From Atopobiaceae bacterium (GTDB taxonomy: Bacteria; Actinomycetota; Coriobacteriia; Coriobacteriales; Atopobiaceae), in NCBI GenBank assembly GCA_017545665.1, contig JAFWKQ010000015.1, positions 1-40,536 on the forward strand: a stretch of 40,536 bases of DNA, given 5' to 3'. This document shows, in pieces, positions 7,539-16,156 of this stretch. Numbering within the stretch: the stretch's first letter is position 1; the number at the start of each line of letters is the position of its first letter. The translations under genes and the position numbers were made by a program. The notes below the pieces were generated by a model. That model did no database searches and was not told the DNA's origin. It worked only from the letters and a program-made list of their open reading frames with translations.

Positions 7539-8978
7539 CTAGAGGGCTTGCGCAACCATGCACACGTTGGTTGCCGTCTCGTAGCCGTTATTTGTGAATG
7601 GCGACGAGAGAGGGTCGCCAGCCGTTATGACCACGAGCTCATCGTCCTTCACAAATCCATTGTCGCGCGCGGTCTTGAGCGCGTCGTAGCACGTCTTTGC
7701 CAACCCCTGCTGCTCTTCGGTAAGAAGTCCGACGACGCCCCAATAGAAGCAGGTGCGTCGTACGACTGCGGGCAGGGGGGAGGTGGCCAGAATTGGCAGC
7801 TTTGGGCGGAAGACCGACATGGTACGCGCGGTCTTTCCCGAGTTCGTGGGACAAAGCAGCGCGACGGCGCCCACGCGCTGTGCCGTCTCCACGGCGCCAA
7901 AGCTCGTTGCGCCGCCTACATTCTCCAGGCCACCCATGTCGTGGTAGTCATGCTTTTCGTCCAAATGCTCCTCGGCGTTCACGCAAATCTCGGTCATCAT
8001 ACGAACCGATTGCAATGGATACTTTCCGGCAGCGGTTTCGCCGCTCAGCATAACGCAGTCGCTTCCATCAAAGATGGCGTTAGCCACATCGGCTGCCTCG
8101 GCTCTGGTGGGGCGAGGGCTGTGCCTCATGGACTCCAGCATCTGCGTGGCGGTTATTACGGTCTTGTACTTCTCGTTGCACTTACGGATGATTTCCTTCT
8201 GAGTGTACGGTACCTTTGCGGGCGGTATTTCGATGCCCAGATCGCCACGCGCAACCATGATGCCGTCTGACGCCTCCAGGATCTCGTCGAAATTGCTCAC
8301 TGCGAGTGCGGACTCTATCTTGGAGAAGACGAGCATATACGGAGCACCGCAATATGCGCAGAGGGAGCGAATCTGGTTTACCGCTTTGGCCTCGCATACA
8401 AACGATGCGGCTATGGCGTCCACTCCCATCTCGCAGGCGAAGGCTATGTCAAGCTTGTCCTGTTCGGATACGGCGGGAAGATTGAGCTTGAGATTGGGAA
8501 TGTTTACTCCCTTGTGTTCGTTTAGCTCTCCGCCGTCCACCACGATGCAGTGGATGTCGTTGCCGTCCACATACTCGACCTCAAGTCGCAAGAGGCCATC
8601 GTCTATGAAGATAACGGAGCCTTGCTTGACTTCTTTGGGAAGCGTCTTGTAATCCAAGGAGAAGCGTTCGCTCGTGCCTTCCACCTCTTCGACAGTGATT
8701 ATGGTGTGTTGTTTGGCCTGTAGCTGTACGGGCTTGTGATCCTTGGTTTCGCCCGTGCGGATTTCGGGGCCCTTGGTGTCGGCAATGATCGCTACGTTTT
8801 TGTGGACTTCCTTCGCAATGCGACGAACCCGCTCGATGTTCTTGCGGTGGTATTCGTGAGAGCCATGGCTAAAGTTAAGGCGTGCGACATTCATACCAGC
8901 CTTGAGCATGTCTCGAAGGACGTCATCGTTCTCTGTAGAGGGCCCCATGGTGCAGATGATCTTTGTTTGCTTGCGCAT
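7539..8978 (-). CDS. pyk: Pyruvate kinase
   Basis: Last ATP-forming step of glycolysis: phosphoenolpyruvate plus ADP to pyruvate and ATP in the cytosol. The 479-residue protein starts with the usual TKIICTMGPST and has ARLNFSHGSHEYH, the B domain inserted after DTKGPEIRTG, SKIES with the catalytic lysine, MVARGDLGIE for the divalent metal, TATQMLESM, PTRAEAADVANAI and VMLSGETAAGKYP. The C-terminal allosteric domain is present (VALLCPTNSGKTARTMS, then VITAGDP near the end). There is no extra PEP-utiliser domain at the C terminus, unlike some Gram-positive enzymes. A GGAGAG site precedes the ATG. It follows a small membrane-anchored gene by 14 bases and is therefore probably its operon partner. 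Confidence 0.97.
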   Translation of the reverse strand: MRKQTKIICTMGPSTENDDVLRDMLKAGMNVARLNFSHGSHEYHRKNIERVRRIAKEVHKNVAIIADTKGPEIRTGETKDHKPVQLQAKQHTIITVEEVEGTSERFSLDYKTLPKEVKQGSVIFIDDGLLRLEVEYVDGNDIHCIVVDGGELNEHKGVNIPNLKLNLPAVSEQDKLDIAFACEMGVDAIAASFVCEAKAVNQIRSLCAYCGAPYMLVFSKIESALAVSNFDEILEASDGIMVARGDLGIEIPPAKVPYTQKEIIRKCNEKYKTVITATQMLESMRHSPRPTRAEAADVANAIFDGSDCVMLSGETAAGKYPLQSVRMMTEICVNAEEHLDEKHDYHDMGGLENVGGATSFGAVETAQRVGAVALLCPTNSGKTARTMSVFRPKLPILATSPLPAVVRRTCFYWGVVGLLTEEQQGLAKTCYDALKTARDNGFVKDDELVVITAGDPLSSPFTNNGYETATNVCMVAQAL

Positions 8979-8992
8979 GTTGTCTCTCCGGG

Positions 8993-9445
8993 TTATGCGT
9001 TGCCGACTACGTAGAACGCGGCCACAAGAGCATCCTGGGCATCGGATGTATCGAGTGCTTCGAGCAGCCCCTCACGGTCGGTCGGTGCCAGGCGCTCCTC
9101 TACGAGGAACTTGTCTACGGCACGCCGCACCTCTTCCTTGCTGGCGCTGAGCGGGTTAATCTGGGAAACCTTGATGAAGTACCCAACCTGCACCAGTGCA
9201 CATAGTTTGATGAGCTGTGAGGTATCGAGTTTATCCACATAACGCATGAACAGCGATTTGCCGAGCCCCTCGTCGGACACGAAGTCGTTTGCGTGCATTT
9301 GTACTATGTCACGGAGGGCGTTGCGCATCTTTCGGTCGAGGACGCGCTTGGTGTGGCGCTTGACCACCTTAACTATATAGCGGGCGCCGGCGATAACGGC
9401 TACCCCTGCAGCACCAACGAGTATGACTTTGGTCTTTAGTTTCAT
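8993..9445 (-). CDS. Small membrane-anchored protein of unknown function
   Basis: A 150-residue protein that I do not recognise. Residues about 6-23 form a hydrophobic helix (VILVGAAGVAVIAGARYIV) followed by a strongly basic stretch (KVVKRHTKRVLDRKMR). The rest is predicted soluble and helical, with mixed charge and no obvious catalytic motif. I place the start at the ATG at 9445 because GGGAGG lies six bases before it. A longer in-frame extension runs upstream into the palindromic repeat at 9583-9682 and is not believable as protein. It is followed by pyk after 14 bases, suggesting co-transcription and perhaps a link to central metabolism at the membrane. The basic helix after the anchor suggests a cytoplasmic C-terminal domain. 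Confidence 0.72.
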   Translation of the reverse strand: MKLKTKVILVGAAGVAVIAGARYIVKVVKRHTKRVLDRKMRNALRDIVQMHANDFVSDEGLGKSLFMRYVDKLDTSQLIKLCALVQVGYFIKVSQINPLSASKEEVRRAVDKFLVEERLAPTDREGLLEALDTSDAQDALVAAFYVVGNA

Positions 9446-9582
9446 GTGAGCCTCCCAATCGCTCGAAGCATTCCCCTTTGTCCGACCACTGCTTGCCATA
9501 ACCATCATACAGAACCGAGTGTGGGTTTGGCGTGCCAACTTGCGACCGTCGCAATCGATTTGGCATTGGGCTGACTTATTCA

Positions 9583-9682
9583 AACCTCGTGTCTGCGATG
9601 CGGCCCGCATACGGCGACTCACGAAGTGAGCGAGCGAAGCGAGCGTAGAGTCGTATGCGGGCCGCATCGCAGACACGAGGTT
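9583..9682. repeat. Composite palindromic element with perfect 31-bp arms
   Basis: The arms at 9583-9613 and 9652-9682 are perfect inverted copies of each other over 31 bases. The 38-base centre (GCGACTCACGAAGTGAGCGA followed by GCGAAGCGAGCGTAGAGT) is the core shared with the other loci. Within it CTCAC-GAA-GTGAG can form a small triloop hairpin. It lies in the 334-base gap between two divergently transcribed genes (minus start at 9445, plus start at 9780), so it cannot be a terminator for either flanking gene. The remainder of this gap shows no other feature that I can support. Confidence 0.88.
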
Positions 9683-9779
9683 CGCACAGTAGCCATCGGG
9701 TTCGTTTGATCGCAGGACAGAGCCGCCCGCGTTCTGTATCATTGCATGTACGAGTTATGACGGCGAAGGGAAGACATCC

Positions 9780-10700
9780 ATGGCTCAGCAGTATTTGGTT
9801 TTGGACATTGGCGGCACATTCATAAAATACGCGATTATGGATGAAGCGGGTAAGCTCGTTCACCAGGGGAAGGTGCCCGCACAAACCAAGAGCGAGGAGG
9901 GAACGCTTGAGGCGCTAAAAAACGTGCGCGATGCCGTTTTGGACTTTGAGGTGGAAGGCGTTGCCATATCCATGCCGGGACGCATAGACACTGCGGCTGG
10001 CATTGCCCATACGGGGGGAGCCTTTAGATGGGTTCACGACTACCCGGCGGCACAGAAGTATGGTGCCGTATTTGGCAAGCCATGCACTATTGCGAATGAC
10101 GGAAAGTGTGCGGCGAGCGCCGAGAATTGGAAGGGCGCGCTTGCAGACGTGCATAGCGGTGCTGTGCTCGTGCTGGGCACGGGCATAGGCGGAGGTATTG
10201 TAATAAACGACCGGGTGTGGATGGGTGCCACAGGTGGCGCAGGCGAGCTTTCGCTCTTTATTACCGAGCATAGCGCCTTAAAAGGAGGGCTTGGTTGGGG
10301 AAACGTCGACACTATGTGGTCGGGGAGAATCTCCGCCGCCGCCATCACGAAGAAGTACGCATTCGCGAAGGGGCTGCAAGAGGCCGATGGCGTCACGCTC
10401 TTTAACGCGTATGAAGCGGGCGAAGAGGAGGCCAAAGCCGTGTTGGATGAGTTTGCCTTCCAGGCAGCAGCGGGTATTTTGAGCTTGCAGAGCGTGCTCG
10501 ATCTCGAACGCTATGCCATAGGCGGCGGCATATCGGCGCGCCCGGAAACTACGAAGCTCATTGCGGATGCCGTAGACGCCGTATTTGCCCCAAGCATGGA
10601 CTTCCTTCCTTTTGGAAAGCCAGAAATAGTTACGTGCAAGTTCGGTAACGAGGCCAACCTCATTGGCGCGCTTGCCTTCCACCTGAGTTCACGCGAGTAG
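9780..10700 (+). CDS. ROK-family sugar kinase
   Basis: Cytosolic ATP-dependent kinase of the ROK family, probably acting on glucose or a related hexose or amino sugar. The N terminus has the phosphate-binding DIGGTFIK (residues 9-16), then the sugar-binding region with MPGRID, NDGKCAA carrying the catalytic-type aspartate, and the second phosphate loop LGTGIGGGIVIN. The family's usual zinc motif (CxCGxxGC after the GE..H segment) is missing: the corresponding part reads GELSLFITEHSALKGG with no cysteine pair. Such zinc-free ROK kinases exist (BglK-like), so this is a subgroup trait rather than damage. Length is 306 residues. AGGGAAG precedes the ATG. FeoAB follows after 70 bases on the same strand; the pyruvate kinase operon is divergent. 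Confidence 0.88.
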   Translation: MAQQYLVLDIGGTFIKYAIMDEAGKLVHQGKVPAQTKSEEGTLEALKNVRDAVLDFEVEGVAISMPGRIDTAAGIAHTGGAFRWVHDYPAAQKYGAVFGKPCTIANDGKCAASAENWKGALADVHSGAVLVLGTGIGGGIVINDRVWMGATGGAGELSLFITEHSALKGGLGWGNVDTMWSGRISAAAITKKYAFAKGLQEADGVTLFNAYEAGEEEAKAVLDEFAFQAAAGILSLQSVLDLERYAIGGGISARPETTKLIADAVDAVFAPSMDFLPFGKPEIVTCKFGNEANLIGALAFHLSSRE

Positions 10701-10770
10701 CGGAGCGGGACAAGGCCTTACTCCCACACGTGCCCTGCAACAATAAAGAGGAACAGCGAGGAAAGCGCTC

Positions 10771-13140
10771 ATGACGCTAAGAGAACTGGAAATAGGGAAG
10801 AGTGCAATCGTACGTTCGGTTGGTGGTGAGGGCGCACTTCGGCAGCATTTCTTAGACATGGGAGTTATCCCAGGCGCGCGTGTTACCCTCATTAAGTACG
10901 CTCCGCTTGGCGATCCCATGGAGTTGCGCATACATAGCTACCAGCTGACGTTGCGCCTCGACGATGCGCAAAGGATTGAGGTGGAACCCGTGCCAGACGA
11001 CGTGGATGAAGACGATTCGTCTCCAGCCGCGAAAATCCAACAGCCAAGTTCCGAGTTGCCACATCCAGGTTATGGTGAGGAGGGCAAGTTTCATCCCAAG
11101 GGAAGCGGCGACCCTTTGCCTGGCGATACCGTTCTATCGTTCGCCTTGGTCGGAAACCAAAACTGCGGGAAGACAACCCTCTTCAATCAGCTCACGGGTT
11201 CAAACCAACACGTGGGAAACTTTCCGGGCGTTACGGTGGATCGAAAAGACGGCCCAATTCGCGGCCACGCAAACACGCTGGTCACGGACTTGCCGGGAAT
11301 CTATTCGCTCTCCCCCTACTCAAGCGAGGAGTTGGTCTCTCGCAATTTCGTGTTGGGGGAGCATCCCCACGCAATTATCAACATTGTGGACGTGACCAAC
11401 ATCGAACGAAACCTTTGCCTTACCTTGCAATGTCTCGAGACGGACACTCCCATGGTCATCGCCCTCAATATGATGGACGAGCTCACGGGCAATGGCGGTG
11501 CGGTGGACATAAACCGCATGGAAAACATGCTTGGCGTTCCGGTGGTGCCAATCTGCGCGTCCACGGGCGAGGGCGTTGAGGAACTCGTGCGCCATGCCAT
11601 ACACATCGCGCACTATCAAGAGCCGCCCGAGCGTATGGATCGTTGTCTTTACAGTGAGTACGGGGAAGTGCTCAAGCGCTATTTGGAAGCCACCGCGCGC
11701 CTTATAGAAGACCATGCCGAACGTGCGGGACTGCCAATCCGCTTTGCAACAAGCAAGGTGATAGAGGGTGATGAGCTCATTATCGACCAGCTCGACCTAG
11801 ACAAGAACGAGCGCGAGATGCTGGGACACCTTGTGCGTCAGCTGGAAACGGAGCGAGGACTCGACGCAGCCGCCGCCATTGCGGACATGCGCTTCTCGTA
11901 CATCTTTAGCGTGTGCGATGCGTGCGTTACCAAGCCGCAAGAGAGCAAAGAGCATGAGCGCAGCGGTCGCATTGACAAGATCCTTACGGGCAGATGGACC
12001 GCCATTCCCATGTTCGTGGCCATTATGTTCGTCATCTTCCACCTGACGTTCAATGTGGTTGGCGCATGGTTGCAGGAGAGGCTGGAAGAGCTCATTTCCC
12101 TGGTAATAGATGCCGTGGACTCTGGACTTGCCAGCGTTGGGGTAAACGATGCGATACACGGGCTCGTGGTAAACGGCGTCCTTGAGGGCGTGGGGTCGGT
12201 GCTCTCGTTCATGCCCATCATCGTGGTGATGTTCTTCTTCCTTTCGCTTTTGGAAGACTCGGGATACGTTGCGCGCGTGGCGTTTTTTATGGATAAGCCG
12301 CTCCGTAAGATCGGCCTGTCGGGCAGAAGCATCGTGCCAATGCTCATTGGCTTTGGGTGTACCGTGCCGGCGGTAATGGCCACTCGCACGCTTCCATCGG
12401 AACGCGACCGACGCATGACCATCCTCCTTACGCCGTTTATGAGCTGCACTGCCAAGCTTCCCATCTACGGCTTCTTCGTGGACGCATTCTTTCCTGGGCG
12501 CGGGGGGCTCATTATGCTCAGCCTGTATTTGCTGGGAATCGTGTGCGGAATCGTTGCCGCATTTGTGTACAAGAAGTTCGTATTTACGGGAGAGGCAGTA
12601 CCGCTGGTACTTGAGCTGCCCAACTACCGTCTTCCGAGCCCGCGCAGCACGTTTATGCTCATGTGGGAGAAGGCCAAGGACTTTTTGCAGAGGGCCTTCT
12701 CGGTAATCCTCATTGCGACCATTGTGGTATGGCTTCTTTCGCATCTGAACCTCTATCTTGATTTGGTGAGCGACGAATCGGAGAGCATCCTTGCCATGGT
12801 TTCTGGCGCCGTTGCCCCTTTGCTTGCTCCTTTGGGCTTAGGCGACTGGCGCATTGTCACTTCGCTCATAAGCGGGTTTATGGCAAAGGAGAGCGTGGTT
12901 GCCGTTATGGATAGCCTGTTTAAGAGCTCGGGTGGTGTGGCCGTTGCGCTTACCACGCTGCAGGCGGCATGCATGCTCGTGTTCTCGCTGCTCTATACGC
13001 CGTGCGTCGCTGCGATTGCCTCCATCAAGCGCGAGCTTGGCGGTGCGTGGGCAATTGGCGTGGTGGCGCTGCAGTGCGGAATCGCCTGGGTCGTGGCCTT
13101 GATCGTGCGGCTCGTGGGTATGGCGCTGGGGATTGGCTGA
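10771..13140 (+). CDS. feoB: Ferrous iron transporter, FeoA-FeoB fusion
   Basis: Inner-membrane Fe(II) uptake protein. Residues 1-75 are a FeoA (SH3-like) domain (LREL...IVRSV.....LRQHFLDMGVIPG). After a linker, the FeoB G domain has G1 GNQNCGKT (128-135), FPGVTVDRKDG, G3 DLPG (173-176) and G4 NMMD (233-236). A helical GDI domain follows, then the membrane part with two gate repeats, including GFGCTVPAVMATRT around Cys530 and MSCTAKLPIYG around Cys559, as in other FeoB channels. Total 789 residues. No separate FeoC is seen. A GAGGAAAG site precedes the ATG. Fusion of FeoA to FeoB is known but less common than separate genes. Iron import would support the iron-sulfur flavoprotein encoded at 34103. 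A convergent L,D-transpeptidase gene follows. Confidence 0.95.
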   Translation: MTLRELEIGKSAIVRSVGGEGALRQHFLDMGVIPGARVTLIKYAPLGDPMELRIHSYQLTLRLDDAQRIEVEPVPDDVDEDDSSPAAKIQQPSSELPHPGYGEEGKFHPKGSGDPLPGDTVLSFALVGNQNCGKTTLFNQLTGSNQHVGNFPGVTVDRKDGPIRGHANTLVTDLPGIYSLSPYSSEELVSRNFVLGEHPHAIINIVDVTNIERNLCLTLQCLETDTPMVIALNMMDELTGNGGAVDINRMENMLGVPVVPICASTGEGVEELVRHAIHIAHYQEPPERMDRCLYSEYGEVLKRYLEATARLIEDHAERAGLPIRFATSKVIEGDELIIDQLDLDKNEREMLGHLVRQLETERGLDAAAAIADMRFSYIFSVCDACVTKPQESKEHERSGRIDKILTGRWTAIPMFVAIMFVIFHLTFNVVGAWLQERLEELISLVIDAVDSGLASVGVNDAIHGLVVNGVLEGVGSVLSFMPIIVVMFFFLSLLEDSGYVARVAFFMDKPLRKIGLSGRSIVPMLIGFGCTVPAVMATRTLPSERDRRMTILLTPFMSCTAKLPIYGFFVDAFFPGRGGLIMLSLYLLGIVCGIVAAFVYKKFVFTGEAVPLVLELPNYRLPSPRSTFMLMWEKAKDFLQRAFSVILIATIVVWLLSHLNLYLDLVSDESESILAMVSGAVAPLLAPLGLGDWRIVTSLISGFMAKESVVAVMDSLFKSSGGVAVALTTLQAACMLVFSLLYTPCVAAIASIKRELGGAWAIGVVALQCGIAWVVALIVRLVGMALGIG

Positions 13141-13154
13141 GGCTGGGTGATACC

Positions 13155-13254
13155 AATCTGGCGACTGTCCGACCCCGTTTGCTCCCGACGAAGCGTCTCC
13201 TCTCGGATTTGACGTTTCGTCGGGGACAGGGGCGTTCGGGACAGTCGCCAGATT
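13155..13254. repeat. Long imperfect palindrome between convergent genes
   Basis: Outer arms AATCTGGCGACTGTCC (13155-13170) and its inverse ending at 13254 match perfectly over 16 bases. Inner arms around CCCGACGAAGCGTC also pair with one mismatch. It fills most of the gap between feoB (plus) and the L,D-transpeptidase gene (minus) and may act as a two-way transcription end. There is no T-run and no match to the composite-core family. Confidence 0.75.
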
Positions 13255-13267
13255 TACGCAGTGCGCC

Positions 13268-15676
13268 TTAGTAGTGCACCACCACGGGGTCGCCAACGCG
13301 TATGAGGTCGTAGAGCTGCTCGGCTGCGTAGTAGGGCAGGTTCACGCACCCGTGGCTGCCATCATATTTATACAAGTCCTCGCCAAAGTAGCTGCGCCAC
13401 AGGGCGTCGTGCAGGCCATAGCCCCCATAGAACGGCATCCAGAATTGGACCTCATTCTCGTAGTCAGGCTCTCCGTCGCCATTTTCGTCCAGACCAACAA
13501 GAATTGCGGGAGACTCCTTCTTCTCCAGATAGAAGACACCCGTTACTGTCTCGTTGTTCTCGGCCAAGTTGCCCGAGACGCATGAGGACTCCATTACGAT
13601 GTTTGAATTCTCGTCGAACATTCGCACGTATTGCTCGGCGAGGTCGACGTCTACGTAGCGCGGACCCCAATCCTGCTTGCCGTGTACGTATACCTCGCCC
13701 TTGGTTATCATGGGTATTTCGATGCTTTCGGTGGAACCTGAGGTTATGTGGTCGCAGACTATCTTTGCCAGTTCGGCTCCGTTCATGTTCCAGCCATATG
13801 ATCCACCGCCAATGGCGTTTATGCGCTTGCCATCGCTTGTACGAGTATAGGTGCGTGCCGTGCCGGCGGTGTCTACCTCGCGCGAGAGGTCGCTTTTCGC
13901 CCAGTCGGTAACAAGGTCGAGGTCCGCCACGACGTTGTATGAATCGTCCACCTTGAGCCAGGGACGGATGAGCTCGGCGTTTACGGTTTTCACCGTATTT
14001 CCGTTAACGGTGAGCGCAATTTCCCTGTTACTGATTTCGTTTGCCTTGCGTATGGCTTCGCCCATCTGCTCCGAGTCTGCCTTGGTTGCAGGCTGCTGAA
14101 GCTCGGCCTCGCCCAGATCCACCTGAGTGCGTAGCTCGCCGATTCCTTTGCAGACTGCATCCATGGTGTTTTGCGAGGAAATTGCGGTGCCACTCTGCTC
14201 TTTGTTGGCAACAAAGGAATTCTTGCCTGCGTCGTAAGAAATGGTGGCGTTTTTGGGTGCCGTGGCGTTTTTGTTCACGGGCTCGATGGCCGAGTCCACG
14301 GCAGACTGCACTGCATCCCTGTTGAATGACACTCCATCCAACACTAGGTAGTCCTTTGGCAAAAATATGCCAACGGGCCATGCCCAGCCCAATAGGTGGC
14401 TTTTGGCGTTGCGCTCGTAAGCGCCTACGTCAAACGCAAAGTCGATGTCAGAGCCGGCAAGCGAAAAGTTCGCGCCGTCACCGCTTACGTTGAGCTTGTA
14501 GTTGTTGCTCGCCTCTTGGGCTTGGGCCGTTAGCGCGTCGGCACTGCGCATAGAGGCATCGTCGCCGTTTACGGTGGTTCCAGGCAAATAGATGTTAGAG
14601 AAAACCAGCGAACCGATTACGTAGATAACGAGTATGGAGACAACGACAATGAGCAGGGGCGTACGGCCCTTTTGTGTTGCCCAGTCTTTTGCCTCGGTTG
14701 CCTTGGTGCCGATTGTTGAGGGCAGTGCGCGTATTGTTTCGATGGGCGTTCGCTTGATCGCGGGAGTCGCGTGAGCGGGTCCGGCTTTCTTTGCGCCGGT
14801 ATTTGCCTTGGCGTTGCCGTTGGCCTTGGCCTTTGCGTTGGCCTTCGATTTTACGCCGCCACCGTTTGCCTTTGCCTTGGAGCCGCCGTTGTCGTTGGCC
14901 TTGGCCTTTGCGCTGGCCTTTGCTTTGGTCTCGCCGTTGTCGTTGGCCTTTGCGCTGGTACCGCCGTTAGCCTTAGCCTTGGTACCGGCCTTCGGCTTGA
15001 CACCGCCGTTGGCCTTGACATTTCCTTGGACCTTGTCGCCAGACTTGGCCTTTGCCTTGGTGCCATTTTGGGCGCCTGTCTTGGCCTTGGCAGCGCTCTG
15101 GGTTTTGCCGTTGGCCTTGGCTTTGGTCTCCGTCGTTGTGCTGGCCGAAGACTTTTTGGCCTTTTTCGTGGCGCTGGCCTGTTTTTTGCCCGCACCTACT
15201 TTGCTTGCGCTGGCTTTAGCGGCACCGCCCTCTTGCGCGGCTCTCCTCGTGCTCGGGCTGTTCGACCCTTTGGCCTTGGCCGCCGCGGCTCCGCCTGAGC
15301 TTTCTGTCTGTTTCTTGGCGGCTGCATCCTTGTTGTTCGCCGGTTTGGCTGTCCTCTTGCCCTTGGCCTTGGTAGACGTCTTGCCCTTGGTGGATTTTGT
15401 GGCCTTGCCTGCCTTAGAGGAAGAAGAAGGGCCTTTCCCACTGGATTTGCCACCCTTCTTTCGCGCGTCTTTGGACGTGCCAGAGCTTTTTTCCGAAGTG
15501 GTGATTCCAGGCAGGGCGGCCTTGCTCGCCGCAGCCATCAAGCGCGCTATGGGTGTTGCGCCAGACTTGGCGGCTGGCAATGCCTTTCTGGAGCTGGCCT
15601 TGTTTCCCTTAAGCGCCTTGGTGGTTGTTTTGGCGGGTCTCCTGGTGGTTTCTTTTTTCTCTTCCTTGTTCTGCAT
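13268..15676 (-). CDS. L,D-transpeptidase (YkuD) with PG-binding domain and long Lys/Ala-rich cytoplasmic tail
   Basis: Membrane-anchored enzyme predicted to make 3-3 peptidoglycan cross-links or attach proteins to the wall. Residues 1 to about 305 are very low complexity, rich in Lys, Ala, Gly, Ser, Thr and Asn (repeats such as KAKANDNG and KAKANGN), strongly cationic. A single membrane helix lies at about 341-363 (LLIVVVSILVIYVIGSLVF). Outside follow a region typical of the PG_binding_4 domain (about 365-650) and a C-terminal YkuD domain with the catalytic signature DGSHGCVNLP, His775 and Cys777. Total 802 residues. The membrane topology puts the cationic tail in the cytoplasm. A stop lies two codons upstream of the ATG, and the ribosome site is weak (TAGGAT). 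Glycogen synthase at 18286 carries a similar tail. Confidence 0.92.
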   Translation of the reverse strand: MQNKEEKKETTRRPAKTTTKALKGNKASSRKALPAAKSGATPIARLMAAASKAALPGITTSEKSSGTSKDARKKGGKSSGKGPSSSSKAGKATKSTKGKTSTKAKGKRTAKPANNKDAAAKKQTESSGGAAAAKAKGSNSPSTRRAAQEGGAAKASASKVGAGKKQASATKKAKKSSASTTTETKAKANGKTQSAAKAKTGAQNGTKAKAKSGDKVQGNVKANGGVKPKAGTKAKANGGTSAKANDNGETKAKASAKAKANDNGGSKAKANGGGVKSKANAKAKANGNAKANTGAKKAGPAHATPAIKRTPIETIRALPSTIGTKATEAKDWATQKGRTPLLIVVVSILVIYVIGSLVFSNIYLPGTTVNGDDASMRSADALTAQAQEASNNYKLNVSGDGANFSLAGSDIDFAFDVGAYERNAKSHLLGWAWPVGIFLPKDYLVLDGVSFNRDAVQSAVDSAIEPVNKNATAPKNATISYDAGKNSFVANKEQSGTAISSQNTMDAVCKGIGELRTQVDLGEAELQQPATKADSEQMGEAIRKANEISNREIALTVNGNTVKTVNAELIRPWLKVDDSYNVVADLDLVTDWAKSDLSREVDTAGTARTYTRTSDGKRINAIGGGSYGWNMNGAELAKIVCDHITSGSTESIEIPMITKGEVYVHGKQDWGPRYVDVDLAEQYVRMFDENSNIVMESSCVSGNLAENNETVTGVFYLEKKESPAILVGLDENGDGEPDYENEVQFWMPFYGGYGLHDALWRSYFGEDLYKYDGSHGCVNLPYYAAEQLYDLIRVGDPVVVHY

Positions 15677-16156
15677 ATCCTACAGTCCAATTGAATGCGT
15701 ATGAGGTTGGTCTAATACGAGTGCAATGTCTTCGCTTTTTTGGTTGCAGAGAAAAAGACTAACGGTTGCTTGTGCTTATCTTGTTTAAAGCAGAGCGATT
15801 TAGCACCAAATCCATAAAGCCACTCTAGAAGGGCATCTACAAGGGCTTATGCTTGGCGACTGTTTGCTGTGGGGAGGGGTTTGCTGGGAATGTCCGTAGT
15901 TGGGAAGCTGCGGGTTTGGGCTTGTTGACTGTGCGCGGTTGCGTTGGCTAACTCCAAAAGGGCTGTTCGTAGTCGTGTGTCCTCGCATGGTCTGCGATTG
16001 CAATTCGCACCGAGCTCTTGGTTCCGGCGCCCAAACTTAAAAATCTTTGGCCATGTGTGCGGTCTGGGGCCTTGTCCGTTCTTTAAGTTAAGTTAAAGCA
16101 TGGGGTCGTAAGCTCTGCCTAGCGTGTGAAACAAGAAAACGGGAGGTGTTCACACC
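15677..16156. other. Divergent intergenic region with a decayed half-site repeat
   Basis: This 480-base gap separates the minus L,D-transpeptidase gene from the plus lipoprotein gene and should hold both promoters; I cannot assign either with confidence. Near 15868-15900, GGGTTTGCTGGGAATGTCC resembles the TTTGCTGRGAATGGCC half-site of the arrays at 4162 and 26437, in decayed form. At 16083-16097 TTAAGTTAAGTTAAA forms a short direct repeat about 60 bases before the lipoprotein start, a possible operator. No believable gene is seen. Confidence 0.4.

Noticed and set aside
9446..9742. N-terminal extension of the small membrane-anchored protein upstream of pyk
   Set aside because: The extension is a translation of the composite palindrome, while a GGGAGG site directly precedes the ATG at 9445.
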